A program made the translations under genes and the position numbers. Positions 53,474 to 64,000 of a DNA stretch of 64,000 nt are shown one piece after another (position 1 is the first letter of the stretch; every line of letters begins with the position of its first letter). The notes beneath the pieces were generated by a model. The model was given only the letters and a program-made list of their open reading frames with translations, was not told the origin of the DNA and searched no databases. Source of the stretch: Cordilura impudica (lineage: Eukaryota; Arthropoda; Insecta; Diptera; Scathophagidae); NCBI GenBank assembly GCA_963682025.1, contig OY821518.1:149323081-149387080 (forward strand), written 5' to 3'.

Positions 53474-54223
53474 TTAGTAAGTGGTTTCGTGATCGCTGCA
53501 GTTTTTGACAAATCTCCTGTAATACCCTGACAAACCTAAAAATGACCTTAGGCTTCTCAGCGTATTAGGGACTTCATATTTTACGATAGCTTCGACTTTT
53601 TTTGGACAGGTCTTTATTCCTTCGGTGGATACAATGAACCCTAAGTACTCTAGAGATGTTTTGAAAAACTTTGATTTTTCTAATGACACCCTCATGTTAG
53701 CGTGGTAGAGTTTCTTGAGTATTCTATCGATATCATCAATATGTTTCTGCTCAGAGTCAGAAAATATTATGATATCATCAATGTAAACGTGACAGGATTT
53801 CCCTATTTCTTCATGCAAAACATCGTCAATAGCTCTCTGGAAAATACTGGGCGCATTTTTAAGCCCGAATGGCAAACGGCAGAACTCATATTTCCCATTA
53901 TTTACGCTAAAAGCGGTTTTTTCGCGATCACGCTCAACCAAATTAATTTGGTGAAACCCACTTTTTAAATCTAAAGTTGTGAAATACTTAGACTTTCCGA
54001 GATTTGAAAGGATAATAGACGGGTCAGGTATCGGGTACTTGTCTGGAATAGTTTTAGAGTTAAGCTTCGTAATGTCAAATACTAGACGTCTATTGGGTTT
54101 GCCATGTTCGTCCAAACCTTTTTTATCAACAACCCAAGCTGGGCTATTGTAGGGTGATCGAGACGGCCTTATTATGCCGTCCTTTAAAAGTTCTTTCACC
54201 TCCTTATTCACAAACTCTATCAT
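53474..54223 (-). pseudogene. pol: Errantivirus 2 reverse transcriptase
   Basis: About 250 codons: LLKDGIIRPSRSPYNSPAW, FTTLDLKSGFHQINLVE, LPFGLKNAPSIFQRAID, the catalytic YIDDIIIFS and LGFIVSTEGIKTCPKKVEAI, ending in RSFLGLSGYYRRFV. The RT core itself is intact. Frames break on both sides. Confidence 0.83.
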
Positions 54224-54430
54224 TGAGATGGGGTAGGATTGATACCTGGAATATATTGGCTCCTGGTCTATAGTGCTAATTGAAGCTGAAATTTTAGTGT
54301 TGTACGGTAAAGCTTCATTTGGGTTTGCAAAAACGACCGAGTTTTTATTGATTTTTTTTTTGCAAAAGACCTGTTCAACGCTTTTTGGAATGCCAACATC
54401 ACTTATTAACCATATCTAGCGCGAGGTAAT

Positions 54431-54739
54431 TTAACCTTTCTTGACCACCGTCAAAGTGGATAATGTCGTTTTTAGTGTCGATAACCCCTTTCTACACTTT
54501 ATGAAACTAAATCCAATGATGCCATCAAAAAGAGATAAATTCTGAAGAATAAAAAAGGTTTCTGTTTTATTAAAGACGTTTACTTTTGTTTTTTTGGTTA
54601 TTATGTCGGCTCCATGAATAGATTTTACAAGGAAAGGATTCTCTAATTTTACTATGTTTTTCAGTCCGGGTAAGTTTTTGATATAGCTTTTCGAAGCGCC
54701 AGTGTCAATTAGGAGTTTTATGTTTTTGCCACATATCAT
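54431..54739 (-). pseudogene. pol: Errantivirus 2 protease
   Basis: Catalytic LLIDTGASKSYI near 54700 and a DGIIGFSF block near 54510. The region 54224-54430 that links it to RT is degraded. Confidence 0.78.
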
Positions 54740-55640
54740 TCTTCCGATATAGGGGAGTACTGATCCACCCCTAAAAAATTAACTTCATCTTCAAAAACTG
54801 GGTCAGTATGTGACTGATTTTCTGCCAAATCCTGATAAGATTGGACATCTGGGTTTCCTTGATAATTGGAAGCTTCTTCGAACAATTCATTTTGTGGGAC
54901 TTCATGTCCGAGATGGTTAATTCTTTGAATTTTTCTAGGTATTTGTTTATCTGACGCAATGTCCCTTTTCTGAGTTTGAAATCCTCGAAAATTGTTGCTT
55001 TGCACCGTTCGCATGCTTACATCGGTATCGATTGGTTGCGAAATTTGCGTAGGGTTAAAACCCTGTTGGATTGTGTCTTGGGCTGAACTTTGTCCGAAAC
55101 TGCGAAAGTTTGGATGAAATTGGAAATTAGAATGACGTTGCGACTGATTGAAAGGTTGCCGAGGACGATTTTGGAAATTTTGCACATTTTGTTGCCCAGA
55201 GTAGCCTAGAGCGGCTTGTGAGTTGGCCGGTTGCTGATTAAAAAATTTTGCCTAGCATTTTGTCTTGGGGGTGGTTGGGCCAGAGGGTTTTGTAGAGTTT
55301 TATTAAGCCCATGATTATAAATGGCTGCGAAGTGGTACCGGTTTTGATTAGTTTCCAGCTCTTGGGCTAGAGCCAACGCAGTCGCATAACGGTTTCCTAA
55401 GTCCAGAGACAAAAACTCGTAGTGCGTCGTCTCTGTATTTTTGATTAAAAGACCTAATTAAAGCACTATCGCCTTCATTTGACATTATAACTATTAATAA
55501 TAGCTGTTAGTTTCCGTTCTACTTCATCGTAGAATTGAATAATTGTTTTCTGACCCTGCCTGAGTGTATGGACTTCTTGTCCATATAAGTGAAATCTAGT
55601 CTAGCTACAATGGCCCCAAAATTAAGAACCATATTATAGG
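54736..55640 (-). pseudogene. gag: Errantivirus 2 gag remnant
   Basis: The C-terminal two thirds of an errantivirus gag in several frames: RDDALRVFVSGL near 55420, ALALAQELETNQNRYHF, an Asn/Gln/Pro-rich part (NRPRQPFNQSQRHSNFQF) and the acidic end FEDEVNFLGVDQYSP, equivalent to the NDLNFFG end of gag 1. Pol begins with a 4-bp overlap. The first third of gag is missing. Confidence 0.75.
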
Positions 55641-56210
55641 CGCTAATTTTTTTTTTTTTAATTTTAAACAAAATGGTAGGAAATATAATAAAATAACACA
55701 AGTTCTTAATTCTAATGCTTACAAATAATTCCTCATGTTGTTCCTCAGCTGCAGTAATATGACTTGTAGGATAGAAGTAAATTAGGCTCCTTCCTTTGGC
55801 AGTTGGGATTTACCTCGTCTTTATTTCAGCTTGCTTTTTAAACTTTTGGGTTTTTTCACAGTCTTGTGACTTTCTTTGTTTAATTTTTATTTTAATTTGA
55901 GTTTTTTTTAGCACTGTGTTATGGCTTTTGTCTCTTTTTTTTAATTTTTTGTTTGACTTAGTTTTGCCTTAATTTTTAGTTTGTAGTTTTTGTTGTGGTT
56001 TGTTTTAATGACTTTGACTTTAATGACTAGTTTTTTTTATTTTTTTATTTGGTCATTGTATGGTGACTGTTATTTATTTCACTGTATGGTGACTGCTTTT
56101 TTTCACTGTATGGTAACTGTTATTATTTTTTTTTCACTGTATGGTGACTGTTATTTATTTCACTGTATGGTGATTGCTATTTTTTCACTGTATGGTGACT
56201 GTTATTATTT
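55641..56210 (-). other. Errantivirus 2 leader with six tandem repeats
   Basis: T-rich non-coding DNA. CACTGTATGGTGACTG-type units lie at 56053, 56080, 56104, 56135, 56161 and 56186, ending just before the PBS. Confidence 0.8.
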
Positions 56211-56228
56211 TGTTGTTGTTGGGCGCCA
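56211..56228 (-). other. Errantivirus 2 primer-binding site, tRNA-Lys-like
   Basis: Minus strand TGGCGCCCAACAACAACA. The first 11 bases match, from memory, the complement of the 3' end of fly tRNA-Lys(CUU). Confidence 0.65.
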
Positions 56229-56689
56229 ATTAGTTCTTACCCAATTCCGACAAGATTAATCTTTTATATTTTATTTGTTAGATTAATTAATTCAGTATTT
56301 ATTTGCATAGTCTCTTAAATTTAATTATACAAAATTATTCTATTGATAAAACCTCGCTATGCGAGTTGGATGTCGAAATTTAACTGACTAACATTAACAA
56401 AATAAAGAGGTCTACAACTTCATGAAAATTTTTAGTAAAGACAATTTTGCTTATCAGCAAAATGGATTCACATTTCATGTGAACGGAAAGGTAAAAGCAA
56501 AAATGGAAGGTAGCGTCTGGGGCAAGTTAAATATTTTAACTTATAATTTTTTTATTGCGCGTGCAGATAGCGTCTGCTATGAATTTATAATTTTAATTTT
56601 AATGTTTTTTGTTGCGCGTGTAGCGCTCATTTTGCAAATATTTTAATTTTGTCAGGAATTTGGCATGATTGCACTTCCGTACCTTAACT
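56229..56689 (-). repeat. Errantivirus 2 5' LTR
   Basis: 461 bp; same ends as the 3' LTR with about 67 bp missing internally and roughly ten or more single-base differences by eye. Confidence 0.9.
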
Positions 56690-58163
56690 TATACAAATTG
56701 GTGGTAAGTACGGTGAAAATGTTGATTTGGACAAATTTATTCCCAGTGCAAGGACATTATCACGAAAAAGTCAATTGATGGCCGCAGAGAAAAACAAGAA
56801 ATTAAACCGCACATACAGAACATCATTGATAATGGTGAGGTTGCGGTTGCTATTGATATGTGGACCGACGATTTTATTAAAAGAAATTTCTTGTGTGCCA
56901 CTTTACACTTCCAAGTGAATTTCGAAATTGTAGACATTACCTTAGGAATAAAATCCATGGATTTTATGTCTAATACAGCAGTCAATATAAAAGAAAAACT
57001 AAGCAGCCTTTTTGATGAATTCGGTGTGACTGATATATCACATGTGGTGTTCGTTACTGATCGCGGAAGTAATATTGTAAGTGCACTGAAAGATTTTACA
57101 AGATTAAACTGTTCGGCCCATCTTTTTTCTAATGTCCTAAATGATGCTTTCGAATCTACAATCGAATTAAAAGGAATTACAAAAGCTTGTAAAAAAATTG
57201 TCAAGTACTTTAAAAAAGGCTAATAAACAGCATATGCTGGAAACAACTTTAAAAAGCCATTGTCCGACAAGGTGGAATTCGAACTTCGCAATGTTTAAGT
57301 CAATTTTTGACAATTACACAAAGGTTAATGAAGTTTTTGCTGATAATGTTCAAAGACGGAGTATGTTAAACTTCAATATGTCCGTCCTCCAGAGTTTAGT
57401 TGAGATTTGCAACGACTTCGAAATCATTTTCAAAAAACTTCAAGCCAGTGTGTCTCCTACATTATGTTTCGTTATTCCTTCCATTAATAGAATTAAAATG
57501 ATTTGCGTTATTCAAAATAATGAAGTAGCTGATATTGCGGCTCTAAATATGAATATTTTGTCGCATTTGGAGAAATGGAGTTCAAATTTAACTATTTTGC
57601 ATAAAGCTGCATTGTTCTTATATCCTCCTGCAATATATTTGCAGTCAAATGAAATAAACGATATAAAAGAATTTTGCATTGGAAAACTAACAGAAAATCA
57701 TACTGAAGTGTGTGGATCCCCAGAAACATCTGGGTCGCCAATGAGTCCTCTTTCACCACAAGTACTGCAACCACTTTCCCCAATAATATTGGCAAGCAGC
57801 TCGTCTTTATCTACCCCGGAGCCAGATACTTTAAAATTAAGTTTCTTTTTTCCCAGTCTAACAAATGCATCAGTGGCTGCACTTGAAACAGGAAGGCATG
57901 AAGTAGACCGTTATTGTGACGAAAAAGTACGGTTTACAGAGGATTTCGACGTAATGCTATGGTGGAAAAACAACTCCATCAAATATCCCAAATTATCAAA
58001 ATTAGCGAGGACAACATTGTCTATTCCTGCTAGTAGCGCAGCGTCCGAACGCGTTTTCTCCTTAGCTGGAAATATTATAACGGAAAAAAGAAATCGGTTA
58101 GAACCCAAAACAGTGGATAGCATTATTTTTTTGAATTCATTATATAAACAAAATATTTGGTAA
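56690..58163 (+). pseudogene. hAT transposase, central and C-terminal part (older hAT)
   Basis: Resumes the gene cut at 50391: QIGGKYGENVDLDKFIPSART, then after a frameshift near 56782 VAIDMWTDDF (first catalytic Asp) and FVTDRGSNIVSAL (second Asp). A second frameshift in an A run near 57215 leads to CPTRWNSNFAMF, a Ser/Pro-rich linker (SGSPMSPLSPQ) and the dimerisation block LSIPASSAASERVFSLAGN with the catalytic Glu. It ends at 58163. All three catalytic residues remain but in three frames. It is similar in layout to the intact hAT at 42327-44235, a different family member. Confidence 0.87.
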
Positions 58164-58744
58164 AATTTTGTGTTCCACCGATTAATCCTTAGTATATGGT
58201 AATGAAATATGAATTTATTTCTTTGTTTTTATAGCTTAGCATTTTTATCAGTGAATTGTTATTTATTTTTTATCTACATATGTATTTTAATAAACTAAAT
58301 TTTCTAAAAAAAACAAATGAATTTATGAATTTAATAGGAAATTCAGCTTGGCCGAACTTTTTAAATTTGGCGAATCTTCGGCATCAAGCCATAAAAAAAT
58401 TGACTTTGGCGAATTATAATACAAATATTTGTTTGGAAATTATTTAATCATATAAATTTTTAATGATATCAATTTCTAATGACATCAATGTTATAAAAAC
58501 TTTTTATTCGGGCCGTTAATCATTTTGAAATCATTGAGGGTGCTAAGATGTTTTCTTTTATCCCTAGTTTATGGTAATTAAATATGAATTTTTATAGCTA
58601 AGCATTTTTATCAGTGAATTGTTATTAATTTTAATAAACTAAATTATCTAAAAACAAACATCTTAGTCTTTTTTAAGAATTTAAAAGAAAATTCAGTTTG
58701 GTCAAACTTCTTCTTCATCAGCCTTTAAAAATCAGTCAATGAGT
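58164..58744. other. Non-coding region with an imperfect direct repeat
   Basis: TATGGTAATGAAATATGAATTT..TAGCTTAGCATTTTTATCAGTG at about 58193 recurs at about 58570 with small differences, as do the following TTTTAATAAACTAAAT blocks. It probably contains the hAT 3' end, but I cannot place its terminal repeat. Confidence 0.55.
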
Positions 58745-59160
58745 CAGGGATCAGCGTAAATATATTTAAGAGATATCGGAATATAACGTGATTTTATTGT
58801 CTAAAAAATTCGTATAAATGTTCCAGTTGGTTGCACTATAATCATAATAATTGAGGTCAACCTGCAAGGCCATTGATCCTTTAAGTGTACATATAATGGG
58901 GCGATGGTCTGATGGTATTTCGTAATCCACAGTTTTTACGTCTATATTTAAAGCAGAGTTGCTTAAAATAATATCGACTGTGGATGCTTCGCGATTGTGT
59001 TGATGGGGAATAGTGTTGGACTATTAGGATAGTGTATAAAAAAATTGCTTGATTGCTGTAGATTGTTCAGTGCGATTCCTGCCGTATTATTTGAACGGCA
59101 ATTCAAAGAACAATGTTTGGCATTTAGGTCACCAAAAACTATATATTCTTTGGTGGAAGG
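58745..59160 (-). pseudogene. LINE ORF2 endonuclease fragment
   Basis: Apurinic-endonuclease-like motifs: VFGDLNAKHCSLNCR, STVDIILSNSAL (after a frame change near 58990) and EIPSDHRPIICTL, the last with the catalytic SDH. Roughly the first 100 residues of the domain are missing and the RT does not follow. Confidence 0.78.
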
Positions 59161-60121
59161 TGTTAACTTTGAAGCGCTTACAATCGCATAAAGGTGTAGT
59201 CGGCACTAGCTGATTTCCCAAATCAACCTTTGATTGAAATGAAAAATTTTGTTGTTGCCTGCTGTTGTTATGAGTTTTGGAAGTTACTCTTGTTCTAGTT
59301 TCCAAATAGAGAGAACGTAACGGACAGTTGATGTCGTTTGCAGAGTGATCAGTTCTCCCTTTTCCATGTTTTTTCCAATTAAAGCATGTAAAAACAGCTG
59401 GTCTTTTTTCATTTGTGTTAAAAGGACACACACTTGTATGATGTTGTTCTGCAATGTTCACCGCCATGGCCATATATTAAGCAGTTCCAGCATTGAGTTA
59501 GTCTGCTCCTGGATTTCGATTTGTATTTTTCCAAGAAATTATAATATTGGAAATTGTTCGTACATGTTTTAAGGCAGTTGGATTAAAATTTTTACGAACA
59601 AATTGAACTTTATAAACTGCATTATTGTTTGAACTGAATTTGGTGACTATTTCAGTTACGGAAGAAGGGTTGTAGTTTTTTAACTCCTTGGAGATTTCCT
59701 CAGAGCTTATGCGGTGTAAACCGTGTAAAAAGGTGGTGTATAACCTATTTTCTTTGGAGCCATAAGAATGAAACTCCATCTTATTCTCTTTAAGTATTTG
59801 TTTGTAGCATTCGTACATTTTATTACTTGGAGCAAAAATTTTGGTACCAATTGATGTACGTTTGCAAATACAATCCTTGCCAAGCAGCTTTTGTATTTCT
59901 GTAAATGAAGCGTTAGCTTCTACAACAATGGGTGGAGGTTTGTGTTCCTCAACATCGTTAATATTTGATGCGGGAGTTACGTCCATATCATTGAGGCCAG
60001 CAAGCAGGTTAAATCTGTTGCTTGAAGTTGACGCAATGTTCGGGTTAACAAAACCCGGAGAAAGTTTTGTCAACTTGTTCACAAGCTTTCTTTTAGATGA
60101 AGATTTGGCCCCTCGGGCCAT
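59129..60121 (-). pseudogene. LINE ORF1, nucleic-acid-binding protein
   Basis: ATG 60121 (MARGAKSSSKRKL) to about 59500 encodes the N-terminal part: SNRFNLLAGLNDMDV, FTEIQKLLGKDC, RTSIGTKIFAPS. A frame change then leads to zinc knuckles: CWNCLIYGHGGEHC fits C-x2-C-x4-H-x4-C. The next one has Trp for its second Cys (CFNWKKHG). The frame ends at 59129 after fusion with the endonuclease. Jockey ORF1 proteins bind their RNA and form particles with ORF2. Confidence 0.8.
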
Positions 60122-60366
60122 CGCTAAATTTTTTATTCCTGTTTAAGCTGGATTGTCTACCACGTGAGTTCAAATGAGATCAAGAATAGGCAATTACAAA
60201 AACAAAAATATACTTGTTTTTAATTTTAAATAGTTGTACTCTAAGCGCTTTAATTTTTTACACTACCGTTCGTAAAGTTAGATTCGAACTGATCACTATT
60301 ATATATGTATAACACTTGTCTTAGAGAATAGTTTAAAACCAAATATAAATTATATTGTAATTTACT

Positions 60367-60372
60367 TTATTT
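60367..60372 (-). terminator. Polyadenylation signal of RPB11
   Basis: AATAAA on the minus strand, 50 bp after the stop codon. Confidence 0.6.
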
Positions 60373-60422
60373 TGCAGAAACTTATATACACATGTCAACT
60401 TAAAATCTGAATATTTTTATAA

Positions 60423-60954
<532 letters not shown>

Positions 60955-61402
60955 TTTGGTTTTATTTCTTATTTAAAATTAATTTAGTTTATATGAAATT
61001 ATATGCTTCGTCGACGTCAAGAACTTTTTTTTAAGTAACTTTTTTTTTTATTATTTTCACAGCTGTATTTGAGTATAACCACAGGGCGATGCTTGAAAAA
61101 TATTAAATGATATGTGTAGATGATTCATAAAATTAAAAACTTTAAAAGAAAAAGAATTTTTCATTTAACAAAACATCGAATAGACAAAACAAGCATAGAA
61201 CAAAACATCGGTCACAAGAAATCGCCTAGCCCACCCTGTAACCAGTGAAGACAGTCACTAGTGACACCTAAGGTTCACAACTATGTTCAAAATTCGCTCT
61301 CAAAATTTTGTATGGCGAATCATGTAGATTCAATCATGATTCGGGCGCGAACCGTGAATGAGGGAGCGAACAGCGAATCTTGCTGTCCGTGTGAACATAG
61401 CA
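60955..61402. promoter_or_regulatory. RPB11 upstream region
   Basis: The RPB11 promoter must lie here, but I see no TATA box at a convincing distance. 61262-61402 contains loosely inverted GGTTCACAACTATGTTCA and GTGAACATAGCA, possibly a small element. Nothing else is recognised. Confidence 0.4.
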
Positions 61403-61639
61403 TTATAGGGCGCATACACGACACAAGCATGATTGACAATCGAGTGATTGACCAATCATGCTCGAAGCACACACGACACCAGCATGCTTGTCTCAATCAT
61501 CATTTCTTTCCAACTAGTGTGTTGAAAACATCGACATGGATAGTGACATTGTATGTGCTAGCATTATTTTTCTAATTATTTTTTAATTCTTAAAAGAAAA
61601 CGGAAAAGTGCTGAAAAACGTGTTGTGATGAAGAAATTG

Positions 61640-62492
61640 TTCAAATAATTGAAAAATTGAAATTGTTCAAATACAAAGAGGACCTAGGTCACACTAAACT
61701 TCTGAAAGAGTTGACAATCAGTGCCGAAGATGATTTAAATAATTTTTTAAGAATGGATAAAGATAGATTTTATCAATTATTAAGCATAGTTACGCCATTA
61801 AGCATTAAGAAACGTACAATGATGAGGGAACCAATTTCAGCGTATCATCGATTAGCAGACAGTTTGGGGTTTTTAGCTAGTGGAAATAGCTTTGAGGACA
61901 TGAAGTTCCTGACGGCTATCGCATGCAGGGCTTTTTGGTGATTTGGCAGTTTTCGAAAAGATGAAGAAATGTGACTTACATATTCCAGATCCGGAACCAT
62001 TGGCAGGTTTTAGTCCAAACATGCCATATGTATTTGTAGGTGACGATGCTTTTCTTTTGATAGAAAATTTATTGAAGCCATATAGTCATACGACTATGAA
62101 AAAAGAAGAAATAATATTCAACTATCGCCTATCGCGCGCCAGAAGAATAGTTGAAAACGCTTTTGGAATTTTGGCATCAAGGTTCAGGGTCCTATTGAAA
62201 ACCATTAATCTTTCACCAGAGAAAGTGACAACAAAATCGTATCAACTTGTTATCTACACAACTTTTTACGACGAAAAAAGATATAGCTAACAGAAACAGA
62301 TTGACAAATGAGTTGGAACCTACTGCAACGAACTCTGATGATAGAGATCTAGATAGTTTACCTCCGACTACGATAAGAAATGCAAGCACACACGCAAAAG
62401 ATGTCAGAGACAAATTTAGTGATTATTTTAACACTGTAGGAACTGTACCATGGCAAAATACAATTGTAACCACTAACAATGAAATTATATAA
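61640..62492 (+). pseudogene. PIF/Harbinger transposase, internally deleted
   Basis: N-terminal block DDLNNFLRMDKDRFYQLLSI and MREPISAYHRLADSLGFLAS, typical of the family. The text then jumps from AIACRAFW to LAVFEKMKKCDLHIPDPEPL, so the middle with the first catalytic Asp (expected G-x-x-D-G-x-H) is gone. The C-terminal part has YVFVGDDAFLL, LLKPYSH and FNYRLSRARRIVENAFGILASRF. After a frameshift near 62265 comes KDIANRNRLTNEL...VRDKFSDYFNTVG and a stop at 62492. Several other frame breaks lie before 61680. It cannot be active. Confidence 0.85.
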
Positions 62493-62908
62493 ATTTGTAT
62501 AAAAATATTTTTTGAATTTTTTGTTGTTTTTTATTTATTCGATATTTCGCTATCCACTGGATAACATTTTCAGGAATATTATTTGAGTAACAATCAATCA
62601 ATTATTAATAACAAAAAGGTCGAAGAAAACACTGATATTTAATTTCTATAAAAATAATTTTATTCGATGCTCAATAAAAAACATTTGGTGACTTTTTCAA
62701 ATATATTTTTAATGATTTATTTATTCATTCATAAACAAAACAAAACAACTTGTAACCAATTGTGCAATATAATTTGTTGTTAAGGAACTCGACATACACT
62801 CTCTACAAGATGGCTAGGGCTATTTGCTACCAATAGTTAAAATTTTTGTTGATTCATATCTTGTTCAAAATCCTCGTATTCCATGTGGTATTTTAAATCA
62901 TGAACTTT
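62493..62908. other. Non-coding interval
   Basis: AT-rich; nothing recognised. Confidence 0.5.
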
Positions 62909-63362
62909 TATAGCCTATACCAGTATGTGGTTAGAGTATAATGAGTCTGTGCTGATGTTTGTAACTATCGAATATATTTGACCTAGACCCATCATTTATT
63001 ATTATCGATCGACTGAGAATCACTTTTTGAGTCAATTTAGGGATGACCGTCCGTCCGTCTGCGTGTCCATGTAAACCTTGTAATCAAACTATAGGTCACA
63101 AATATGAATATACATCATATTTTCATGAAATTTTATATATTAGCTTCTGTCGGCCATAGGATGAACGCTATTGAAATTGGTTAAAATTGGTACATGGTCA
63201 GACCTAGTCCCCAAATGACCCCTATGAGATCGACTTAAATTGCCATATTATTTCGGTCAAATTGGGTTTGTGTATGTTTATTACATCCAGTAATCAGTAG
63301 TCCAAAAATTAGTTATAGCCCCCATATAGTGCTTCCCGATCTTCACTAAAATCTATAAGCAA
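62909..63362 (+). mobile_element. (GTCC)n-bearing dipteran repeat, copy D (3'-truncated)
   Basis: Homologous to the first 500 bp or so of 33241-34047 (TATAnCCTATACCA.TATGTGG, TTTGACCTAGACCCATC, AATCAAACT) but with only about two GTCC units and no terminal palindrome. Confidence 0.7.
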
Positions 63363-63725
63363 AAATGCCACTAAAATTTTGTAAATATAAATTGTATGTT
63401 GTTCTATTTTATTTGTTATTATATTTAAATAATACAATATTAGAAAATTTATTGAAATATCTTATTTTTTGTTTAATAATCTTAAAATTTATTTTGATAG
63501 AAATGATTCTTAAGTTTCATTTTTATTAAGTTTAATTTTTATTTTAAAAATACATTTTACCAAATGACAAAAATTGGGATTTTTAGGATACTATTCAATT
63601 GTTAAAACACAACTTTGAATTGTTAAAAATTGTTCCAAAATATAAAAATAAAAGAAAGTGAACAACCGTATTTTCGATTGTATCAATCGTTAAAAATAAA
63701 TTTTTTTTCGATGTTCACTATTCAT
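63363..63725. other. Non-coding interval
   Basis: AT-rich with TTTATT/AATAAA runs on both strands; nothing recognised. Confidence 0.5.
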
Positions 63726-64000
63726 TCATCCAAAAAACTTTGAAACAAATTGTGCAATTGGAGATTGCTTTGATTCTGTTTCATCGGCTGCTAATATATG
63801 ATGGCTAGTATTAATTGAATTTAGAAAAATTGGTTCGAACATTTTTTGTGCCTGCTCAGGCGTAGGTGAAAATAATGATTGTGAAAATAAAGTTGTTCAA
63901 TATGCTGGGATGTGGAAGAGTAGGATTGGGAAGAGTTTGGGCGTTGATGTACGCGATAAGTAGGAGGTATGTGATTGACACAAAACGTTTTTTTAATACG
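63726..64000 (-). pseudogene. Possible C-terminus of a Harbinger accessory (MADF/Myb-like) ORF
   Basis: A minus-strand frame ends ...DETESKQSPIAQFVSKFFG at the stop 63726-63728. Upstream it holds SPTPEQAQKMFEPIFLNSIN. A second frame further up (NHIPPTYRVHQRPNSSQSYS, then HIEQLYFHNHY) looks coding in composition (polar, Ser/Gln/His-rich), so one frameshift near 63890 may split a single ORF that runs off the window. A convergent DNA-binding ORF beside the transposase would suit PIF/Harbinger, but I cannot see a MADF domain here. Confidence 0.35.

Larger units (their letters stand above)
50392..56689 (-). mobile_element. Errantivirus 2, provirus with both LTRs, TSD TATA
   Basis: 6.3 kb. Read on minus: 5' LTR 56689-56229, PBS, leader with tandem repeats, gag remnant, pol pieces, env, polypurine tract and 3' LTR 50919-50392. 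TATA is duplicated at 50388-50391 and 56690-56693, the classic errantivirus site. LTRs start AGTTAAGG and end AATT. It has lost the first part of gag and most of the integrase zinc and core region and has many frameshifts, so it is defective. It is inserted in the hAT transposase gene. Confidence 0.92.
58745..60285 (-). mobile_element. Jockey-like LINE: 5' UTR, ORF1 and truncated endonuclease
   Basis: 5' end near 60285 with a leader shared with 20841-20985. ORF1 is at 60121-59129, then part of ORF2's endonuclease to 58745. A deletion fuses the end of ORF1 to the middle of the endonuclease. It lies about 140 bp downstream of the RPB11 stop codon and is on the same strand. Confidence 0.82.
61403..64000 (+). 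mobile_element. PIF/Harbinger transposon, decayed, right end outside the window (probable)
   Basis: A likely left end is at 61406 (TAGGGCGCATACACGAC after TTA), followed by subterminal repeats of ACACGACACnAGCATG. Transposase remnants lie at 61640-62492 and a possible second ORF on the opposite strand from 64000 to 63726. Two-ORF organisation is typical of PIF/Harbinger. A (GTCC)n repeat lies between. The right terminal repeat is not in view, so the extent is uncertain. Confidence 0.5.

Noticed and set aside
56737..57204. 155-aa minus-strand ORF opposite the hAT
   Set aside because: Antisense to hAT catalytic blocks (VTDRGSN), so it is a shadow.
61261..61575. 104-aa plus-strand ORF before the Harbinger transposase
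   Set aside because: It spans the presumed transposon end and subterminal repeats and has no coding signature.

Overview
This window is repeat-rich DNA from a higher fly, probably a calyptrate (blowfly, house fly or stable fly group). It is AT-rich. Its small, short-intron host gene is plainly the fly RNA polymerase II subunit RPB11. Almost everything else is transposable elements of insect type: BEL/Pao, errantivirus (gypsy-type), jockey-like LINEs, hAT, a mariner relative, PIF/Harbinger elements and (GTCY)n-bearing repeats of the dipteran mini-me/INE-1 kind. Nothing is bacterial: there are no operons or CRISPR arrays. Placing the organism below the level of fly is inference.

Layout. 1-17760: a minus-strand errantivirus (env cut by the left edge, pol, gag, leader, PBS, a long 5' LTR). 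A complete 10.3-kb BEL/Pao element (2974-13262, plus strand) interrupts its pol and is flanked by a 5-bp ATGGC duplication. The BEL leader carries a 1.6-kb long-inverted-repeat element, and a second zinc-knuckle/protease ORF lies between pol and the 3' LTR. 18120-19943: a broken Ty3/Gypsy pol fragment. 19944-20985: a jockey-like LINE ORF1. 21430-32740: a second jockey-like LINE whose RT is split by a 262-bp MITE and, beside it, a 9.0-kb inverted-repeat element (22834-31846) that holds further nested repeats.

32493-51733: a three-copy tandem segmental duplication with a basic unit of about 4.7 kb. Each unit holds a LINE fragment, MITEs, the 5' end of a hAT transposase gene and an errantivirus LTR plus env remnant. 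Later insertions mark individual units: a (GTCC)n repeat in unit 1, and in unit 2 an intact DD41D mariner (38258-39563) and an apparently intact hAT (41655-45026). Unit 3 continues into the full errantivirus 2 (50392-56689). That provirus sits in the coding sequence of the older hAT, whose 3' half resumes at 56690-58163. 58745-60285: another jockey-like LINE (ORF1 and part of the endonuclease).

60423-60954: the one host gene I can identify, a complete four-exon RPB11 gene on the minus strand. 61403-64000: a decayed PIF/Harbinger transposon, a (GTCC)n repeat and a possible accessory ORF running off the right edge.

The genes do not form a pathway. The window is a record of nested insertions and duplications that can be ordered by their target-site duplications. 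The elements that look intact enough to be recently active are the hAT (41655-45026) and the mariner (38258-39563). The other multi-domain elements carry visible stops, frameshifts, deletions or catalytic substitutions.
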